Shown here piece by piece: positions 20,772 to 30,222 of a stretch of 64,000 bases of DNA. Position 1 is the stretch's first letter, and each line of letters begins with the position of its first letter. The notes under the pieces are model-generated. The model saw only the letters and a list, made by a program, of their open reading frames with translations. It did no database searches and was not told the DNA's origin. The DNA is from an uncultured Aeromonadales bacterium (lineage in GTDB: Bacteria; Pseudomonadota; Gammaproteobacteria; Enterobacterales; Succinivibrionaceae), in the NCBI GenBank assembly GCA_902782145.1, contig CACZLZ010000016.1:25116-89115 (forward strand), in the 5' to 3' direction. A program made the position numbers and the translations under genes.

Positions 20772-22430
20772 TTAAACCAGTTTTTCAATCAAGCACTGGT
20801 GATCCTTGGTCTTGGTGCTGTAATTTATTCCGACAAGTATGATATTTCTGTACTGGCCAACGTACCGTTTGAAATACTCTTGTTCCTTAATCTGCTTAAT
20901 AGCTTCTTCGGCAGAGTCGTCGTACTTAAACTCAATCAGAATAAGAGGAGATGTTCCTTTTATCGTAGGTTCGTATACAAGATCAGCTCTGCCTTTACCG
21001 GCCTGTTCTTCCCGGTGAGAAATGTATTTTCCAAGAGTTGACCATAAAAGACCAGTCATTACGCAGTATGTAAGAGATTCTTCATCGTTATAGTCAAGAA
21101 GTGCAACAGCAGGGGAATTATGAACATCCTGAATCAGCGTTGCTGCGGTTGACGCATCAAGTTCCAATATGGCTTTGAGAAGGTTTTCTGAACGCCTGAT
21201 GGTCTCCATTCGTTCATACCATTCCTGTTGTTTTATGATCCCTATTAATGCCCGTTTAATTTCCTTATTCGGAACATAGGCTAGTTTAAGCTCTTCATCC
21301 CCATCTATATCGGAGCATCCCAGATATCCCAGACATACTAAAAGACTGAATACATCGTTTTTGTCTTTTATGGTGACCATATCATTCTGGAAATTGGTGA
21401 AATCAAATTGTACTCTGGCACCTTCGATTAAATTCATGATGTCCTTTTTTATGCCGTCAAAATCCATGTTGATAAGTCGTACTACTTCTTCATTTGATGA
21501 AGTTTTACTCCAATAACTTTTACATTTACCATCATTGATGGCAGAAACAACAGAGTTGGGATTATAGATATCAATCCCATTTAGCTTATATCCCTCATAC
21601 CATTCTTTCAGCTCCAGCAGTGATAATGTGCTGGTCGGTCTTTTCACAATATCGGCAACTTCATCTTCTGTGAAACCAAAATATTTTTCAAAAGGCTCAG
21701 GATCCAGCATATTATATTCATCAAAGCCGTTTAATGCAGATTGAGAGTTGTATTTCTTGATAGGAAGAATACCGGTAAGGTAAGCCAAAGCAAAACAATC
21801 CTGTCCACCATCGGCCTTAAATAAATTTTTTAACAGTTTAATAAATTTTTTCTGTAAGACTTCATCGTTGCGGTATTCGCGATATACCAGATCCCATTCA
21901 TCCATAATAAAGATGAATTTGGTGTTTAAATCCTGAGTAATAGAAAGTAGAGTTTCCAGAAGACCGGTATTTTCAATTTGATGCTTTTCAAGACATGCTG
22001 AAAAAACATCGCTAGACTTTAATTCTTTAATTATTGAGTACTCAAGATAGTCAACCAGATCGTTAACACCTTCAACTTTCTGTTTTTTGTTGGTGTAGCC
22101 GTCAAACAATCCATCAATGGTGTTCATATCGATATAAAGTACATCATATTTATTAAGATGTTCTTCATAGCTGTCTTTCTTTGAAATTTTTAGGTCATCA
22201 AAAATTTTTTGCCCTTCATATCCTTTGGAATAATAAGCAGAAAGCATATGAGCTGTTACTGTTTTCCCAAATCTGCGGGGACGGGTTATAGCAAACAGGC
22301 GTTTAGCTGCATTGAGCTTTGCAGACATCTTTTCTATAAAATCTGTCTTATCTACAAAAATTTCAGAATTTTTGAATTTAACCAGTCTTATAAAGCTGTT
22401 ATCCTTGTCAGGATTCAGAATGCTTCCCAT
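20772..22430 (-). CDS. AAA-ATPase-like protein with PD-(D/E)XK nuclease domain
   Basis: 552 residues from ATG 22430, chosen because GGGGAGG lies eight bases upstream; ATG 22469 has no ribosome site. N-terminal predicted AAA-ATPase domain: IFVDKTDFIEKM, then P-loop ITRPRRFGKTVTAHMLS, and a Walker B-like FIFIMDEWDLVY. The C-terminal nuclease-superfamily part has GKGRADLVYEP, LILIEFKYDDS and a Y/R-rich helix, fitting D-(D/E)xK (D in GRADLV, ExK in IEFK). AT-rich with codon use unlike its neighbours, so probably acquired. Such genes are multicopy in gut and rumen bacteria; mobility or defence roles are suspected, not proven. Confidence 0.88.
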   Translation of the reverse strand: MGSILNPDKDNSFIRLVKFKNSEIFVDKTDFIEKMSAKLNAAKRLFAITRPRRFGKTVTAHMLSAYYSKGYEGQKIFDDLKISKKDSYEEHLNKYDVLYIDMNTIDGLFDGYTNKKQKVEGVNDLVDYLEYSIIKELKSSDVFSACLEKHQIENTGLLETLLSITQDLNTKFIFIMDEWDLVYREYRNDEVLQKKFIKLLKNLFKADGGQDCFALAYLTGILPIKKYNSQSALNGFDEYNMLDPEPFEKYFGFTEDEVADIVKRPTSTLSLLELKEWYEGYKLNGIDIYNPNSVVSAINDGKCKSYWSKTSSNEEVVRLINMDFDGIKKDIMNLIEGARVQFDFTNFQNDMVTIKDKNDVFSLLVCLGYLGCSDIDGDEELKLAYVPNKEIKRALIGIIKQQEWYERMETIRRSENLLKAILELDASTAATLIQDVHNSPAVALLDYNDEESLTYCVMTGLLWSTLGKYISHREEQAGKGRADLVYEPTIKGTSPLILIEFKYDDSAEEAIKQIKEQEYFKRYVGQYRNIILVGINYSTKTKDHQCLIEKLV

Positions 22431-22718
22431 GACTTTAACCTCCCCGAACTCAACATCATCGGCTGTCATTTTATCACAGCAACGAATTTTTATCCGTGAT
22501 ACAGGATGGAACTTCCTGTAAACAATTATCCAAGACGTTAATCTGTCAGTAATTTAACTAGTATCACCAAATTATTAAACTGTTATCTAATGCTTAATCT
22601 GTAGATAAGTCATTCTGTAGTTGCACAATAGCCCTTGTCTAAAAACAAGGTTAAATCAAAATAACATTTGTCTAGTTTAGACTAATAACATTTGTCCATT
22701 ATGGAAGCTTCGCTTTCC
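22431..22718. other. AT-rich intergenic region with short inverted and direct repeats
   Basis: No gene. TAACATTTGTC occurs twice around 22660-22700, flanking a GTCTA-GTT-TAGAC inverted repeat, and CCTTGT-CTAAAA-ACAAGG (about 22634-22651) could form a hairpin. These may be remnants of a mobile-element end or regulatory sites. Confidence 0.35.
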
Positions 22719-23219
22719 TTAGTCGGGAGTACACCCCAAGTCCTGATTGAGTGCCTGAAAGGCAAAGAGATAGTGGATCCAGTCACCACCAAGTCTGAAG
22801 CAGTGCCGATTAACCATCCCCCTGCAATGCGTTTCCAACCAGTCTCTCCCCCAGTAGGAACGAATACGATTAACCAACATCTTTGATGCTATATGGTAGC
22901 CACTTTCTACTGGGGCAACTCTGATATCCGTAACTCCGTCAGTGGTAGCTACCTTCTGGAGTTTTTCTATCCACATTTCTCTCCTGATCCGTTTTCTGTT
23001 CGCAAGCAACATGGCAGCGGTCCTGGTCAGCACATGGGAATGCCTGTCCGCTGTCAGTTCCTGGCAACTGGCTTCATTGATGTCCTCCGGTGTGGGAAGC
23101 CTGTATTGCTGATCCTGCCACAGGGAAGTTTTTACCAGCGGACAGTCATATATGTCACAGGTGTTCACCAGAGCAAGTTGCCATATGAGTTTCCAGTAGT
23201 TTTCCCCATACCGCTCCAA
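22719..23219 (-). CDS. hypothetical protein of uncertain reality
   Basis: 166 codons, intermediate base composition, rich in W, R and H (SYWGRDWLETHCRGMVNRH). No ribosome site is evident and the first codons overlap the broken ATPase N-terminus. I do not recognise a family, and overlapping open frames on the other strand are almost as long. It could be a chance open frame in decayed mobile DNA or a fragment of a larger gene. Confidence 0.25.
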   Translation of the reverse strand: MERYGENYWKLIWQLALVNTCDIYDCPLVKTSLWQDQQYRLPTPEDINEASCQELTADRHSHVLTRTAAMLLANRKRIRREMWIEKLQKVATTDGVTDIRVAPVESGYHIASKMLVNRIRSYWGRDWLETHCRGMVNRHCFRLGGDWIHYLFAFQALNQDLGCTPD

Positions 23220-23314
23220 ATGCAGCGCCGGATCCCGGTGATGATCTTGATGTTCGTAGTACCCATGAGATCAAGCAGCCGCTGCATATACTCCGGCCTT
23301 TCGATACGCTTCAT
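23165..23314 (-). pseudogene. N-terminal remnant of a DUF4143-type ATPase
   Basis: Begins with ATG at 23314: MKRIERPEYMQRLLDLM then NIKIITGIRR, the conserved opening of AAA ATPases of the DUF4143 group. The expected CGKSTLL P-loop is missing and the frame runs into unrelated residues before a stop. The matching C-terminus on the same strand lies at 20330-20760, so the gene may have been split by about 2.4 kb of inserted DNA carrying the AAA-ATPase/PD-(D/E)XK gene. Confidence 0.6.
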
Positions 23315-23319
23315 GACAT

Positions 23320-23403
23320 CACTTCCGAAAATGAAATAATTTTTTAGTTTCGCACCTGGGTTCATGAACAGTGCCGAAAGCATGTCATACCTATGATGGC
23401 AGG
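23320..23403. repeat. 84-bp direct repeat, copy 1
   Basis: Nearly identical to 23475-23558 (one mismatch, G/A). On the minus strand it directly precedes the ATG of the broken ATPase, so it contains that gene's upstream region. The copies are separated by 71 bases. Confidence 0.9.
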
Positions 23404-23474
23404 TGCTGTCCCCTAACCTAACCAGCCCCGTTACTGAGAAGTTGAGGGATTTCCCCAGTGTGATTCCCAGAGGC

Positions 23475-23558
23475 CACTTCCGAAAATGAAATAATTTTTT
23501 AGTTTCGCACCTGGGTTCATGAACAGTGCCAAAAGCATGTCATACCTATGATGGCAGG
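23475..23558. repeat. 84-bp direct repeat, copy 2
   Basis: Second copy of the repeat at 23320. Not followed by any ATPase coding sequence, so it marks a partial duplication or an old excision scar at the patch edge. Confidence 0.9.
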
Positions 23559-23765
23559 ACTATACCACGACCTGTCCCTTTCCGGGGAACTGGTAAACTG
23601 CCGAGGCTTTCCAGGAATTCCCCCCGGGCTCCCGGCACGCGCCTGATCAGGATGCCAGCAGTCCATCCTTCCCGCACATCCGGACAGGGGATGTTCGGGC
23701 AGCACCGGCTCTGACAGATGAGATCTGTGCCGTCACCCAGGGAAAATGGCAGCGCCCTAATGCTG

Positions 23766-23788
23766 AAAAGCCCCGCTTCTGCGGGGCT
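23766..23788 (-). terminator. intrinsic terminator of the first repeat-protein gene
   Basis: Minus strand: AGCCCCGC stem with TTCT/AGAA loop and its complement (23769-23788), followed by TTTT. It lies about 40 bases after the stop at 23827. Confidence 0.8.
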
Positions 23789-23826
23789 GTAATGCCACAG
23801 CCGGAGATCCGGCTCCTTCCGCAGTC

Positions 23827-24432
23827 TCAGAGTCTGGGAGGCGGCGGAAGGGCGTCACGACCTCCCGGAGGGGGAGGGGGCGCATGATGTCCTCCCTTGG
23901 GAGGAGGCGGCGCATGATGATGTCTACCCGGAGGGGGCGGAGGCGCATGATGATGTCTACCCGGAGGGGGCGGAGGCGCATGATGATGTCCTCCCGGAGG
24001 GGGCGGAGGCGCATGATGATGCCCGCCCGGAGGGGGCGGAGGCGCATGATGATGTCCACCCGGAGGGGGCGGAGGCGCATGATGCCCACCCGGAGGAGGC
24101 GGCGGCGCATGATGATGGTGTCCTCCAGGAGGCGGAGGAGGGGGAGGAAGGCGGGTGTCATGACACGGAGGCGGCATGGGGCCATTGTAATGACGCGGCT
24201 GAGGACCGTGCCTGCACGGAGGCGGACCTGCCAGAAGATCATTGACTCCCTGTCCCGCAAAGTCCCGGAAAAGGGACTGCAGGCTCTCCTGCCCTGCCTT
24301 TCCGGCATCCGCCACAACTAACTGAGTCAGACCGGAGGTGCTGAACTCAGTGTTCGTCACGGCTGCACCGGCGGTCGCAGAGACCGCAGTCAGAGCGGAG
24401 ATCAGGGGAAGAAGCGCATACTTGAGTTTCAT
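23827..24432 (-). CDS. secreted Pro/His/Gly repeat protein
   Basis: 201 residues. A Sec signal peptide is clear: MKLKYALL, a hydrophobic core and a cut near TAGAAVTN (about residue 24). A short non-repeated region follows (25-70). From about 90 to the end the protein is tandem PPPPPGGHHHA units, about eleven residues each, with small variations. Such His-rich repeats can bind Zn, Ni or Cu, which is inference here. The nucleotide repeats (about 23885-24120) are near identical, so length variation between strains is likely. It is first from the left in a cluster of four similar exported proteins. Confidence 0.8.
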   Translation of the reverse strand: MKLKYALLPLISALTAVSATAGAAVTNTEFSTSGLTQLVVADAGKAGQESLQSLFRDFAGQGVNDLLAGPPPCRHGPQPRHYNGPMPPPCHDTRLPPPPPPPGGHHHHAPPPPPGGHHAPPPPPGGHHHAPPPPPGGHHHAPPPPPGGHHHAPPPPPGRHHHAPPPPPGRHHHAPPPPKGGHHAPPPPPGGRDALPPPPRL

Positions 24433-24449
24433 GCCCTGTTTCCTTTTGC

Positions 24450-25325
24450 CTAAGTGAAAAACGATAAAACCTCATGGGGGCTCATAACGCAGCAGACGAT
24501 GATCTTCTGTGAGGAAGCCCCGCAACCGGCTTCAGCGTGGCCCCTGCTGGGCACCACCGCCACCGGAAACGCCACCCCTGAACTCCTGCTGCACAGGAGG
24601 ATGCCGGGGATCCCCATGCCGGGGATCTGAATGATGAAGTCCGGTCCCGTCATGGTGAGCAGCCGGCCGCCGTGTCTCGCCGGGCTTCGGCTGATGAACA
24701 TCTGGTCTGACGGTCTCACCGGGCCTCGGGTGATGGGCACCGGGCTTAACGGTTTCACCGGGCCTCGGGTGATGGACACCGGGCTTAACGGTCTCACCGG
24801 GCCTCGGGTGATGGACACCGGGCTTAACGGTCTCACCGGGCCTCGGGTGATGGGGTGATGGACACCGGGCTTAACGGTCTCACCGGGCCTCGGGTGATGG
24901 ACACCGGGCTTAACGGTTTCACCGGGCCTCGGGTGATGGACACCGGGCCTAGGGTGATGGACACCGGGCTTCAAGGTATCGCCGGGCTTCGACTGGTGGA
25001 CACCTGGCTTCAGGGTCTCCCCGGCCTTGGGACGGGGCGGCTGGGGACGGACATGGGCACTGCGGCTGGTTCCGGCCTTTGTCCGGCCATCAAGCCTTTC
25101 GAAGCGGGTCTCCGCCACCTGGATCCGGCCTAGATCTCCGATCTCATGATATCCCACGCTCCCTGGGGCTGGGGAATGCACCGCAGTCCCGGGTGCCGGG
25201 ATCAGCACCTGGACTCCGCTTCCGGAATAAGCGTTTCCGGATCCGGTGACCGCCTCTGCACTGCCGGCACTGATCAGACTCAGGGCCGGGATCACTAGGA
25301 ACAGAACTTTAAGATCCTTCCTCAT
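24450..25325 (-). CDS. secreted KPGVHHPRPGETV repeat protein, frameshifted
   Basis: 291 residues from ATG 25325 (GGAG nine bases upstream). Signal peptide MRKDLKVLFLVIPALSLI with a cut after GSAEA. Tandem 13-residue units KPGVHHPRPGETV fill the middle. At about 24848-24858 the 8-bp CATCACCC (minus strand) is duplicated, shifting the frame: the same repeat DNA is then read as ITRGPVRPLSPVS and the protein ends at 24450 in unrelated sequence. In the unshifted frame the repeats would continue and end at the TGA 24532-24534 with GGVSGGGGAQQGPR, like the end of the neighbour at 25429 (GGVGGGGGAQPGPRRH). The frameshift is therefore recent, an on/off switch, or an assembly error. Confidence 0.7.
   Translation of the reverse strand: MRKDLKVLFLVIPALSLISAGSAEAVTGSGNAYSGSGVQVLIPAPGTAVHSPAPGSVGYHEIGDLGRIQVAETRFERLDGRTKAGTSRSAHVRPQPPRPKAGETLKPGVHQSKPGDTLKPGVHHPRPGVHHPRPGETVKPGVHHPRPGETVKPGVHHPITRGPVRPLSPVSITRGPVRPLSPVSITRGPVKPLSPVPITRGPVRPSDQMFISRSPARHGGRLLTMTGPDFIIQIPGMGIPGILLCSRSSGVAFPVAVVPSRGHAEAGCGASSQKIIVCCVMSPHEVLSFFT
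24718..24985 (-). repeat. tandem 39-bp repeats within the secreted protein gene
   Basis: Repeated units encode KPGVHHPRPGETV; copies differ at a few bases. An 8-bp duplication inside the array breaks the frame. Confidence 0.85.
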
Positions 25326-25428
25326 ACAGAAAATCTCCTTGCAGAACAGGTTCTGCTGCAAATGAAAACGGCGGATTGCCCTGATAAGCAGTCCGCCGCT
25401 GTGATCATGTTGTCAGGCCTGCAGCATG

Positions 25429-25983
25429 TCAGTGACGACGGGGACCCGGCTGGGCTCCGCCACCGCCACCAACACCGCCGCGGATACGGTGATCGCCACC
25501 GTCACGACCTCCTGACGGTCTGGATCCGCCGCCGTGATGTGCGCCTGGTCCGTCATGACGTCCACCACCGGAATGTCCGCCTGGAGTCGGCCTGGGACCA
25601 GGTCTGGGCCCGCTGCTGTGGGGACCGCCATGTCCGCCAGGGCGCATTCCCGGATGACCGCCAGGACCGCGGTGTCCACCGGGACCGAAGCCCTGGTGTC
25701 CGTGATGTCCGCCAGGTCCGTCATGATGGGGGCCATGATATCCACCGGGTCCGGGTCTCGGTCCGGGTCTCGGTCCGGGACCATGGTGGGGCCCATGATG
25801 ACCATCATGATGGTAACGATGGTGGTGTGGAGGCGGAGGAGGCGGCGGGCCGCGGTGATGATGATGATATGACGGCTCGTAATCATAGTCGTCATAGTAC
25901 AGATCGTCATCGATGACGATGCAGCCCGTCAGGCAGACGGCACATGCAAGTCCTATGGCAAGAAGAGTGGATTTCAGTTTCAC
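25429..25983 (-). CDS. His/Gly/Pro-rich lipoprotein
   Basis: 184 residues. Signal peptide with lipobox LTGC (Cys21), so the mature protein is lipid-anchored. The first mature residues CIVIDDDLYYDDYDYEP are acidic and Tyr-rich; the rest is low-complexity His, Gly, Pro and Arg (HHGPHHGPGPRPGPRPGPG). It shares the C(I/V)VIDDD start with the lipoprotein at 26123 and its C-terminal GGGGGAQPGPR with the unshifted end of the neighbour at 24450, so these genes form one family. Metal binding by the histidines is plausible but untested. Confidence 0.8.
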   Translation of the reverse strand: MKLKSTLLAIGLACAVCLTGCIVIDDDLYYDDYDYEPSYHHHHRGPPPPPPPHHHRYHHDGHHGPHHGPGPRPGPRPGPGGYHGPHHDGPGGHHGHQGFGPGGHRGPGGHPGMRPGGHGGPHSSGPRPGPRPTPGGHSGGGRHDGPGAHHGGGSRPSGGRDGGDHRIRGGVGGGGGAQPGPRRH

Positions 25984-26122
25984 GAATGTTCCTCAGAAAA
26001 GAAATTCAGGGATTGCCGGAACGCCGTCAGGATGTGAACCCGGAGGGCACAGTTCATGGCGGCTAGTCCGATTATAACACTGTTGACCAGGAAACAAAGC
26101 GGGCAGCCAGGGGAGATGCGTC

Positions 26123-26461
26123 TCAGCGGCGGTCCCGGCGGACATGTCCCTGATCTGCCTGATGCCTGTCGTGGCTGCGGGCATCATGGTGCCTGCTGTC
26201 ATGGCCGGAGCTGTCTTTATGACGGGTGTCATGGGGGCGGCTGTCATGATGCCGATCGTCGTGACGGCTGTCATGGTGCCTGTCATCATGGTGCCGGCTG
26301 TCATGGTGCTTGTCATCATGGTGGTGTGAGGGGGGAGGCTCATGATGGTGATGACGGGGCCCGTCATCATAGTCATAGTAGTCATCGTCTATGACCACAC
26401 ATCCCCCAAGACCCAGGGCCGAGGCAAAGAGCACCGGCACGAGAACACGCAAAGCTTTCAT
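26123..26461 (-). CDS. His/Asp-rich lipoprotein
   Basis: 112 residues from ATG 26461 (GAGAGG upstream). Signal peptide MKALRVLVPVLFASALGL with lipobox LGGC. The mature start CVVIDDDYYDYDD parallels the 25429 product. The remainder is dominated by HHD, RHHDD and SRHD units, about a third histidine. It is a strong candidate for divalent-metal binding at the cell envelope (inference). Fourth member of the exported repeat cluster, about 140 bases from the next. Confidence 0.82.
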   Translation of the reverse strand: MKALRVLVPVLFASALGLGGCVVIDDDYYDYDDGPRHHHHEPPPSHHHDDKHHDSRHHDDRHHDSRHDDRHHDSRPHDTRHKDSSGHDSRHHDARSHDRHQADQGHVRRDRR

Positions 26462-26555
26462 GGAAACACCTCTCTGGAAAACCGATCCGCCGGAGCAGAT
26501 CCGGGAAAACGTGAACTGCCCCGGCCTTGACCGGCAGCAGAATGAAAGGAGGAGA

Positions 26556-27191
26556 TCAGGGGGCAAGCCGGTCAATGTTCCAGCCGCTGTCCGACCGGGT
26601 GTACAGGAAGCGGTCATGGAGACGGTTCCGGCCGCCCTGCCAGAACTCCACCGAACAGTGCTCCACACGGTAACCGCCCCAGAAGGAAGGCAGGGGGATC
26701 CTTCCCTCCCGGAAGCGCTCCTTCATTTCAGCAAACTTGGACTCCAGGACCGAACGGGCGGAGATCACCGATGACTGGTGGGACACCCAGGCACCGATCT
26801 GGCTGTCCCGGGGACGGGAGGCAAAATAACTCATGACCTCCAGGCTCCCCAACTTTGATGCCCGTCCCTGGATGTGCACCTGACGCTCCAGGGGATACCA
26901 GGGGAACAGCAGGCTCACCGGACTTCCGGCGTCAATCTGCCGGGCCTTCCGGGAAGACAGGTTGGTGAAGAACACAAACCCCCGGTGATCAAACTTCTTC
27001 AGCAGCACCGATCGCTGGAAGGGCATGCCCTGGCCGTCCACCGTGGCCACCACCATGCCTGTGGGATCAGCCAAGGAGGCGTCCACTGCCTCCTTGAGCC
27101 ACTTCTCAAAGAGGATCAGGGGATCCCCGGGCATATCCTCCCTGCGGAGGCTTCCCCGCTCATAGGAGCGGCGGATCCCGCTGATCTCCAT
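26556..27191 (-). CDS. pdxH: pyridoxamine 5'-phosphate oxidase
   Basis: 211 residues from ATG 27191, chosen for GGAG five bases upstream; a longer in-frame ATG at 27269 is possible. FMN enzyme making pyridoxal 5'-phosphate from PNP or PMP. Visible blocks: [90 protein letters not shown] and the invariant C-terminus [10 protein letters not shown]...NIDRLAP. Stands on the minus strand downstream of a lipoprotein gene. Confidence 0.96.
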   Translation of the reverse strand: MEISGIRRSYERGSLRREDMPGDPLILFEKWLKEAVDASLADPTGMVVATVDGQGMPFQRSVLLKKFDHRGFVFFTNLSSRKARQIDAGSPVSLLFPWYPLERQVHIQGRASKLGSLEVMSYFASRPRDSQIGAWVSHQSSVISARSVLESKFAEMKERFREGRIPLPSFWGGYRVEHCSVEFWQGGRNRLHDRFLYTRSDSGWNIDRLAP

Positions 27192-27361
27192 GGCCACTCC
27201 GGCCTCAGATCCGGAAGCCGGCGCGGCACCCACTTTATCGATCACTTGATTGTTCTCTGAATCGCTCATGGCTCAGGCTGTGTCCCCTTCAGTCAATAAC
27301 CGCGGCAACGTCTCCGGCTGCTCCCGGAGTTTCCCGTCTCCGGAAGCCCCGGAGTTCCCCG

Positions 27362-27892
27362 TCACCGGAACAGGCAGGTGTCCTCCGTACCGTCAAAATG
27401 GGTCTCATTGTAGAACACCATGGTGGCCAGCCGGTCAAACTCCTTGACCTTGTCGGCACGGGTGTCATTGTCCGCCGCCCGGCGGCGCAGGGCCCGGACC
27501 ATGGAGGTCATCAGCTCGGTATTGGAGCCGAAGGCATGGACCATGCAGTTGCTGGCCAGATCAATCTCGTTGCGGATAATGTTGATCCCCACTTCATTGA
27601 TCTCCTGCTCGGGAGTGTAGAACTGGGTCTTGAACAGATGCTGGTAGACCTGGGCCATCTGCATCATGGAGTTCCGCTGCATCTGAGTCAGGAAGGTCAG
27701 GGTCTCAATGTAGGACTCCACGTCATCCCGGATATCGTTGTGGTTGTCATCAAAACCCAGCAGATCCCCGCCACAGCCGGTCACGGCCGCCAGCCCCAGG
27801 AGCAGGATCCCCAGGAGGCGCCCCGCCCTCAGCGGCGCTGCCCCCGGCCTGCGGTTCCCCGGTCTTTCCTCTGCTCTGATCCCCGGCTCCAT
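27362..27892 (-). CDS. putative lipoprotein with Ca-binding-like motif
   Basis: 176 residues. The N-terminus has a charged 20-residue lead, then a hydrophobic core ([16 protein letters not shown]) with a lipobox. Just after the Cys is [15 protein letters not shown], like the D-N-N-G-RDDVE calcium-loop motifs seen in other gammaproteobacterial lipoproteins. The rest is helical and contains a cysteine pair (ASNCM, DTCLF). GAGGAG lies three bases before the ATG, which sits inside the 3' end of ygiQ (64-base overlap), suggesting coupled translation. Function unknown. Confidence 0.72.
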   Translation of the reverse strand: MEPGIRAEERPGNRRPGAAPLRAGRLLGILLLGLAAVTGCGGDLLGFDDNHNDIRDDVESYIETLTFLTQMQRNSMMQMAQVYQHLFKTQFYTPEQEINEVGINIIRNEIDLASNCMVHAFGSNTELMTSMVRALRRRAADNDTRADKVKEFDRLATMVFYNETHFDGTEDTCLFR

Positions 27893-30087
27893 GCTCTCCT
27901 CTCCGGTCTCTGCTGTGACGATCTACCCCTGCCGTCTCCGGCGCCAAGGCCTGCGGCTCCCCGCCGGCGGTCCCGGCGATCCTCCGGGGGCACCAGACAG
28001 CCGCTGCCGGTGCCGATGAGGCGCTCAAGCCCCAGCTCCCGGAGGCGCTTTCGAATGATGTCCCAGTTCTCAGGGTCGTGGTAGCGCAGGATGGCCTTCT
28101 GGATCCGGCGCCGGATCTCCCCCCGGACACAGGGAACGACGGGGCTATTATCCTTTATTTTCAGCATGGGATCAAAGCCCGTCCAGTACATGGTGGTGGA
28201 GTCCGACAGGGGTGTGGGATAGAAGCTCTGGACCTGATCCACCTGGAGTCCCCGCTCCTTAAGCCACAGGGCCAGGGAGATCATGTCCTCATCCTCCGTG
28301 CCGGGGTGGGAGGCGATGAAATAGGGGATCATCACCTGCCGCCGGCCGGCCTCCTGGGAGCAGCGGAGGAAGATCCGCTCAAAATCCCGATAAGAAAGGG
28401 CCCCGGGCTTGTGCATGTGCCCCAGAACCCGGTCGGACATGTGCTCCGGAGCCACCTTTAGGTGACCGCTGACATGGTGCAGTGCCACCTCCCGGATGTA
28501 GTCGGGCCAGCACAGTGCCAGCTCCAGCCGGATCCCCGAAGAGATGAAGAGCCTCCGGACATGAGGGCTCTGCCGGAGCCGGCGGTACAGTTCCACCGCC
28601 GGGGACTGATCTGTGTCCAGGAAGCGGCAGATGTTGGGATAAAGGCAGGATCCCCGGCGGCAGGCTCCCATGGCCCGCCGGTTCCGGCAGCCCAGGCGGT
28701 ACATGTTGGCTGAGGGCCCTCCCACATCGGTGATCACCCCGGCATACCCCGGCACCCGGCGGCTGATCTCGGCGATCTCCCGCTCAATGCTCTCCGGAGA
28801 TCTGCTCTGGATGAACTTCCCCGCATGCAGGGCGATGGTGCAGAAGGCGCAGCCTCCAAAACACCCCCGCATGGCAGTCACCGAGGTCTTGATCATCTCA
28901 TAGGCAGGGATGGTCTCAAGATAGGAGGGATGGGGACGGCGCATGAAGGGCAGATCGTAAACCAGGTCCATCTCCGGGGTCCCCAGGGGCCAGGGAGGCG
29001 GGTTGATCCACACGCCCCGGTCACCATGGCGCTGCAACAGGAAGGAAGCGCAGAAGGGATTGTTCTCCCGGCGGAGCAGGTGCATGGAATGGGCATAAAG
29101 GCGCCGATCCTCCCGGACATCCTCAAAGGAGGGCATCAGCACATAGCGCCGCCCGGAGGTGTCATCCGGAAAACCGTCCCGGATGCCCTGCTCTGCCGGA
29201 TCCCCCTCGGTCCCGTCCCCGGGATCAGACGGCGCCGGGGCTTCCGCCTCCGGGGATTCCGCCCCGGGATCAGGGCTCTGCCCCGGTGCCTCCGGGATCG
29301 CCGGCTCTTCCCCGGCAGCCTTCCCGGGATCAGAGCCCTCCGGCAGGATCACCGGGGGGATCTCCGTCTCCGCCCCGGGCCGGGTTTCATCTGATCCCGG
29401 GATCCCCGGTGGCGGATCCCGGAGGATCACCGCCGAGCCCCGGATGTTCCAAATAGTACTTATCGTCTCCCCCCGGTGCAGGCGCAGGGCCAGCTCCGTC
29501 AGGGAGCGCTCCCCGCTGCCGTACAGCAGGATATCGGCCTTGGCATCGAAGATCAGCGCCCGCTTCACGGTGTCGGACCAGTAGTCGTAATGGGCGCAGC
29601 GTCTGAGGGAGGCCTCAATGCCCCCCACCGCCACGGGGATCCCCCGGTAGGCCTCCCGGCAGCGCTGGGCGTAGACCACCGCCGCCCGATCGGGACGGCG
29701 GCCGCTGACATTGCCCGGGGTGTAGGCGTCGTCATGGCGGATCTTCCGGTCAGCAGTGTAATGGTTCACCATGGAGTCCATGTTGCCGGCGGACACCCCC
29801 CAGAGCAACCGGGGCGGTCCCAGGCGCCTAAAGTCATCGCAGCTGCGCCAGTCAGGCTGGGCGATGATCCCCACCCTGAAGCCAAAGTGCTCCAGGGTGC
29901 GGCCCAGGATGGCGGCGGCAAAACTGGGATGATCCACATAGGCGTCCCCGGACACCAGGATCACATCGCACTGGCTCCAGCCCAGGCGGCGCATCTCCTC
30001 CCGGGACATGGGCAGGAAGTGATCCCCGCAAGCCGGGGGCTTGCCGGCAACAGGGAATGATGTCAGAGGCAGGGCGGCAAAGTCCAC
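27829..30087 (-). CDS. ygiQ: YgiQ family radical SAM protein
   Basis: 752 residues from a GTG at 30087. It matches E. coli YgiQ along its length: [67 protein letters not shown], then the radical SAM CxxxCxxC in [10 protein letters not shown] (C409, C413, C416) and GYLKIAPEH-type GHLKVAPEH. The stretch 223-310 is Pro/Glu/Gly-rich; this spot is variable in the family. The Arg/Gly-rich tail is probably disordered. Substrate of this enzyme family is not established. It overlaps the following lipoprotein gene. Confidence 0.92.
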   Translation of the reverse strand: MDFAALPLTSFPVAGKPPACGDHFLPMSREEMRRLGWSQCDVILVSGDAYVDHPSFAAAILGRTLEHFGFRVGIIAQPDWRSCDDFRRLGPPRLLWGVSAGNMDSMVNHYTADRKIRHDDAYTPGNVSGRRPDRAAVVYAQRCREAYRGIPVAVGGIEASLRRCAHYDYWSDTVKRALIFDAKADILLYGSGERSLTELALRLHRGETISTIWNIRGSAVILRDPPPGIPGSDETRPGAETEIPPVILPEGSDPGKAAGEEPAIPEAPGQSPDPGAESPEAEAPAPSDPGDGTEGDPAEQGIRDGFPDDTSGRRYVLMPSFEDVREDRRLYAHSMHLLRRENNPFCASFLLQRHGDRGVWINPPPWPLGTPEMDLVYDLPFMRRPHPSYLETIPAYEMIKTSVTAMRGCFGGCAFCTIALHAGKFIQSRSPESIEREIAEISRRVPGYAGVITDVGGPSANMYRLGCRNRRAMGACRRGSCLYPNICRFLDTDQSPAVELYRRLRQSPHVRRLFISSGIRLELALCWPDYIREVALHHVSGHLKVAPEHMSDRVLGHMHKPGALSYRDFERIFLRCSQEAGRRQVMIPYFIASHPGTEDEDMISLALWLKERGLQVDQVQSFYPTPLSDSTTMYWTGFDPMLKIKDNSPVVPCVRGEIRRRIQKAILRYHDPENWDIIRKRLRELGLERLIGTGSGCLVPPEDRRDRRRGAAGLGAGDGRGRSSQQRPERRAWSRGSEQRKDRGTAGRGQRR

Positions 30088-30222
30088 GGCAGCATCACCA
30101 GATATCAGGGATCGAAAAGGATGGGCATCCCGCCGCGGAAAGAAGATCCGGCAGGGAGAAGCGGAAGGGGAGCGCCGGATGGAAGCCGCAGCAAGTTGAT
30201 CCGGCAGCAGAAAAAGGTGATC

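Noticed and set aside
23885..24120. Tandem repeats resembling a CRISPR array
   Set aside because: Units are contiguous without unique spacers and encode in-frame PPPPPGGHHHA repeats after a signal peptide.
24718..24985. Second repeat array considered as CRISPR or satellite
   Set aside because: Head-to-tail units without spacers, coding for KPGVHHPRPGETV repeats.
28890..29420. Pro/Glu/Gly-rich stretch inside YgiQ as a possible novel domain
   Set aside because: The same position is a variable low-complexity insert in E. coli YgiQ, so it is not unusual enough.
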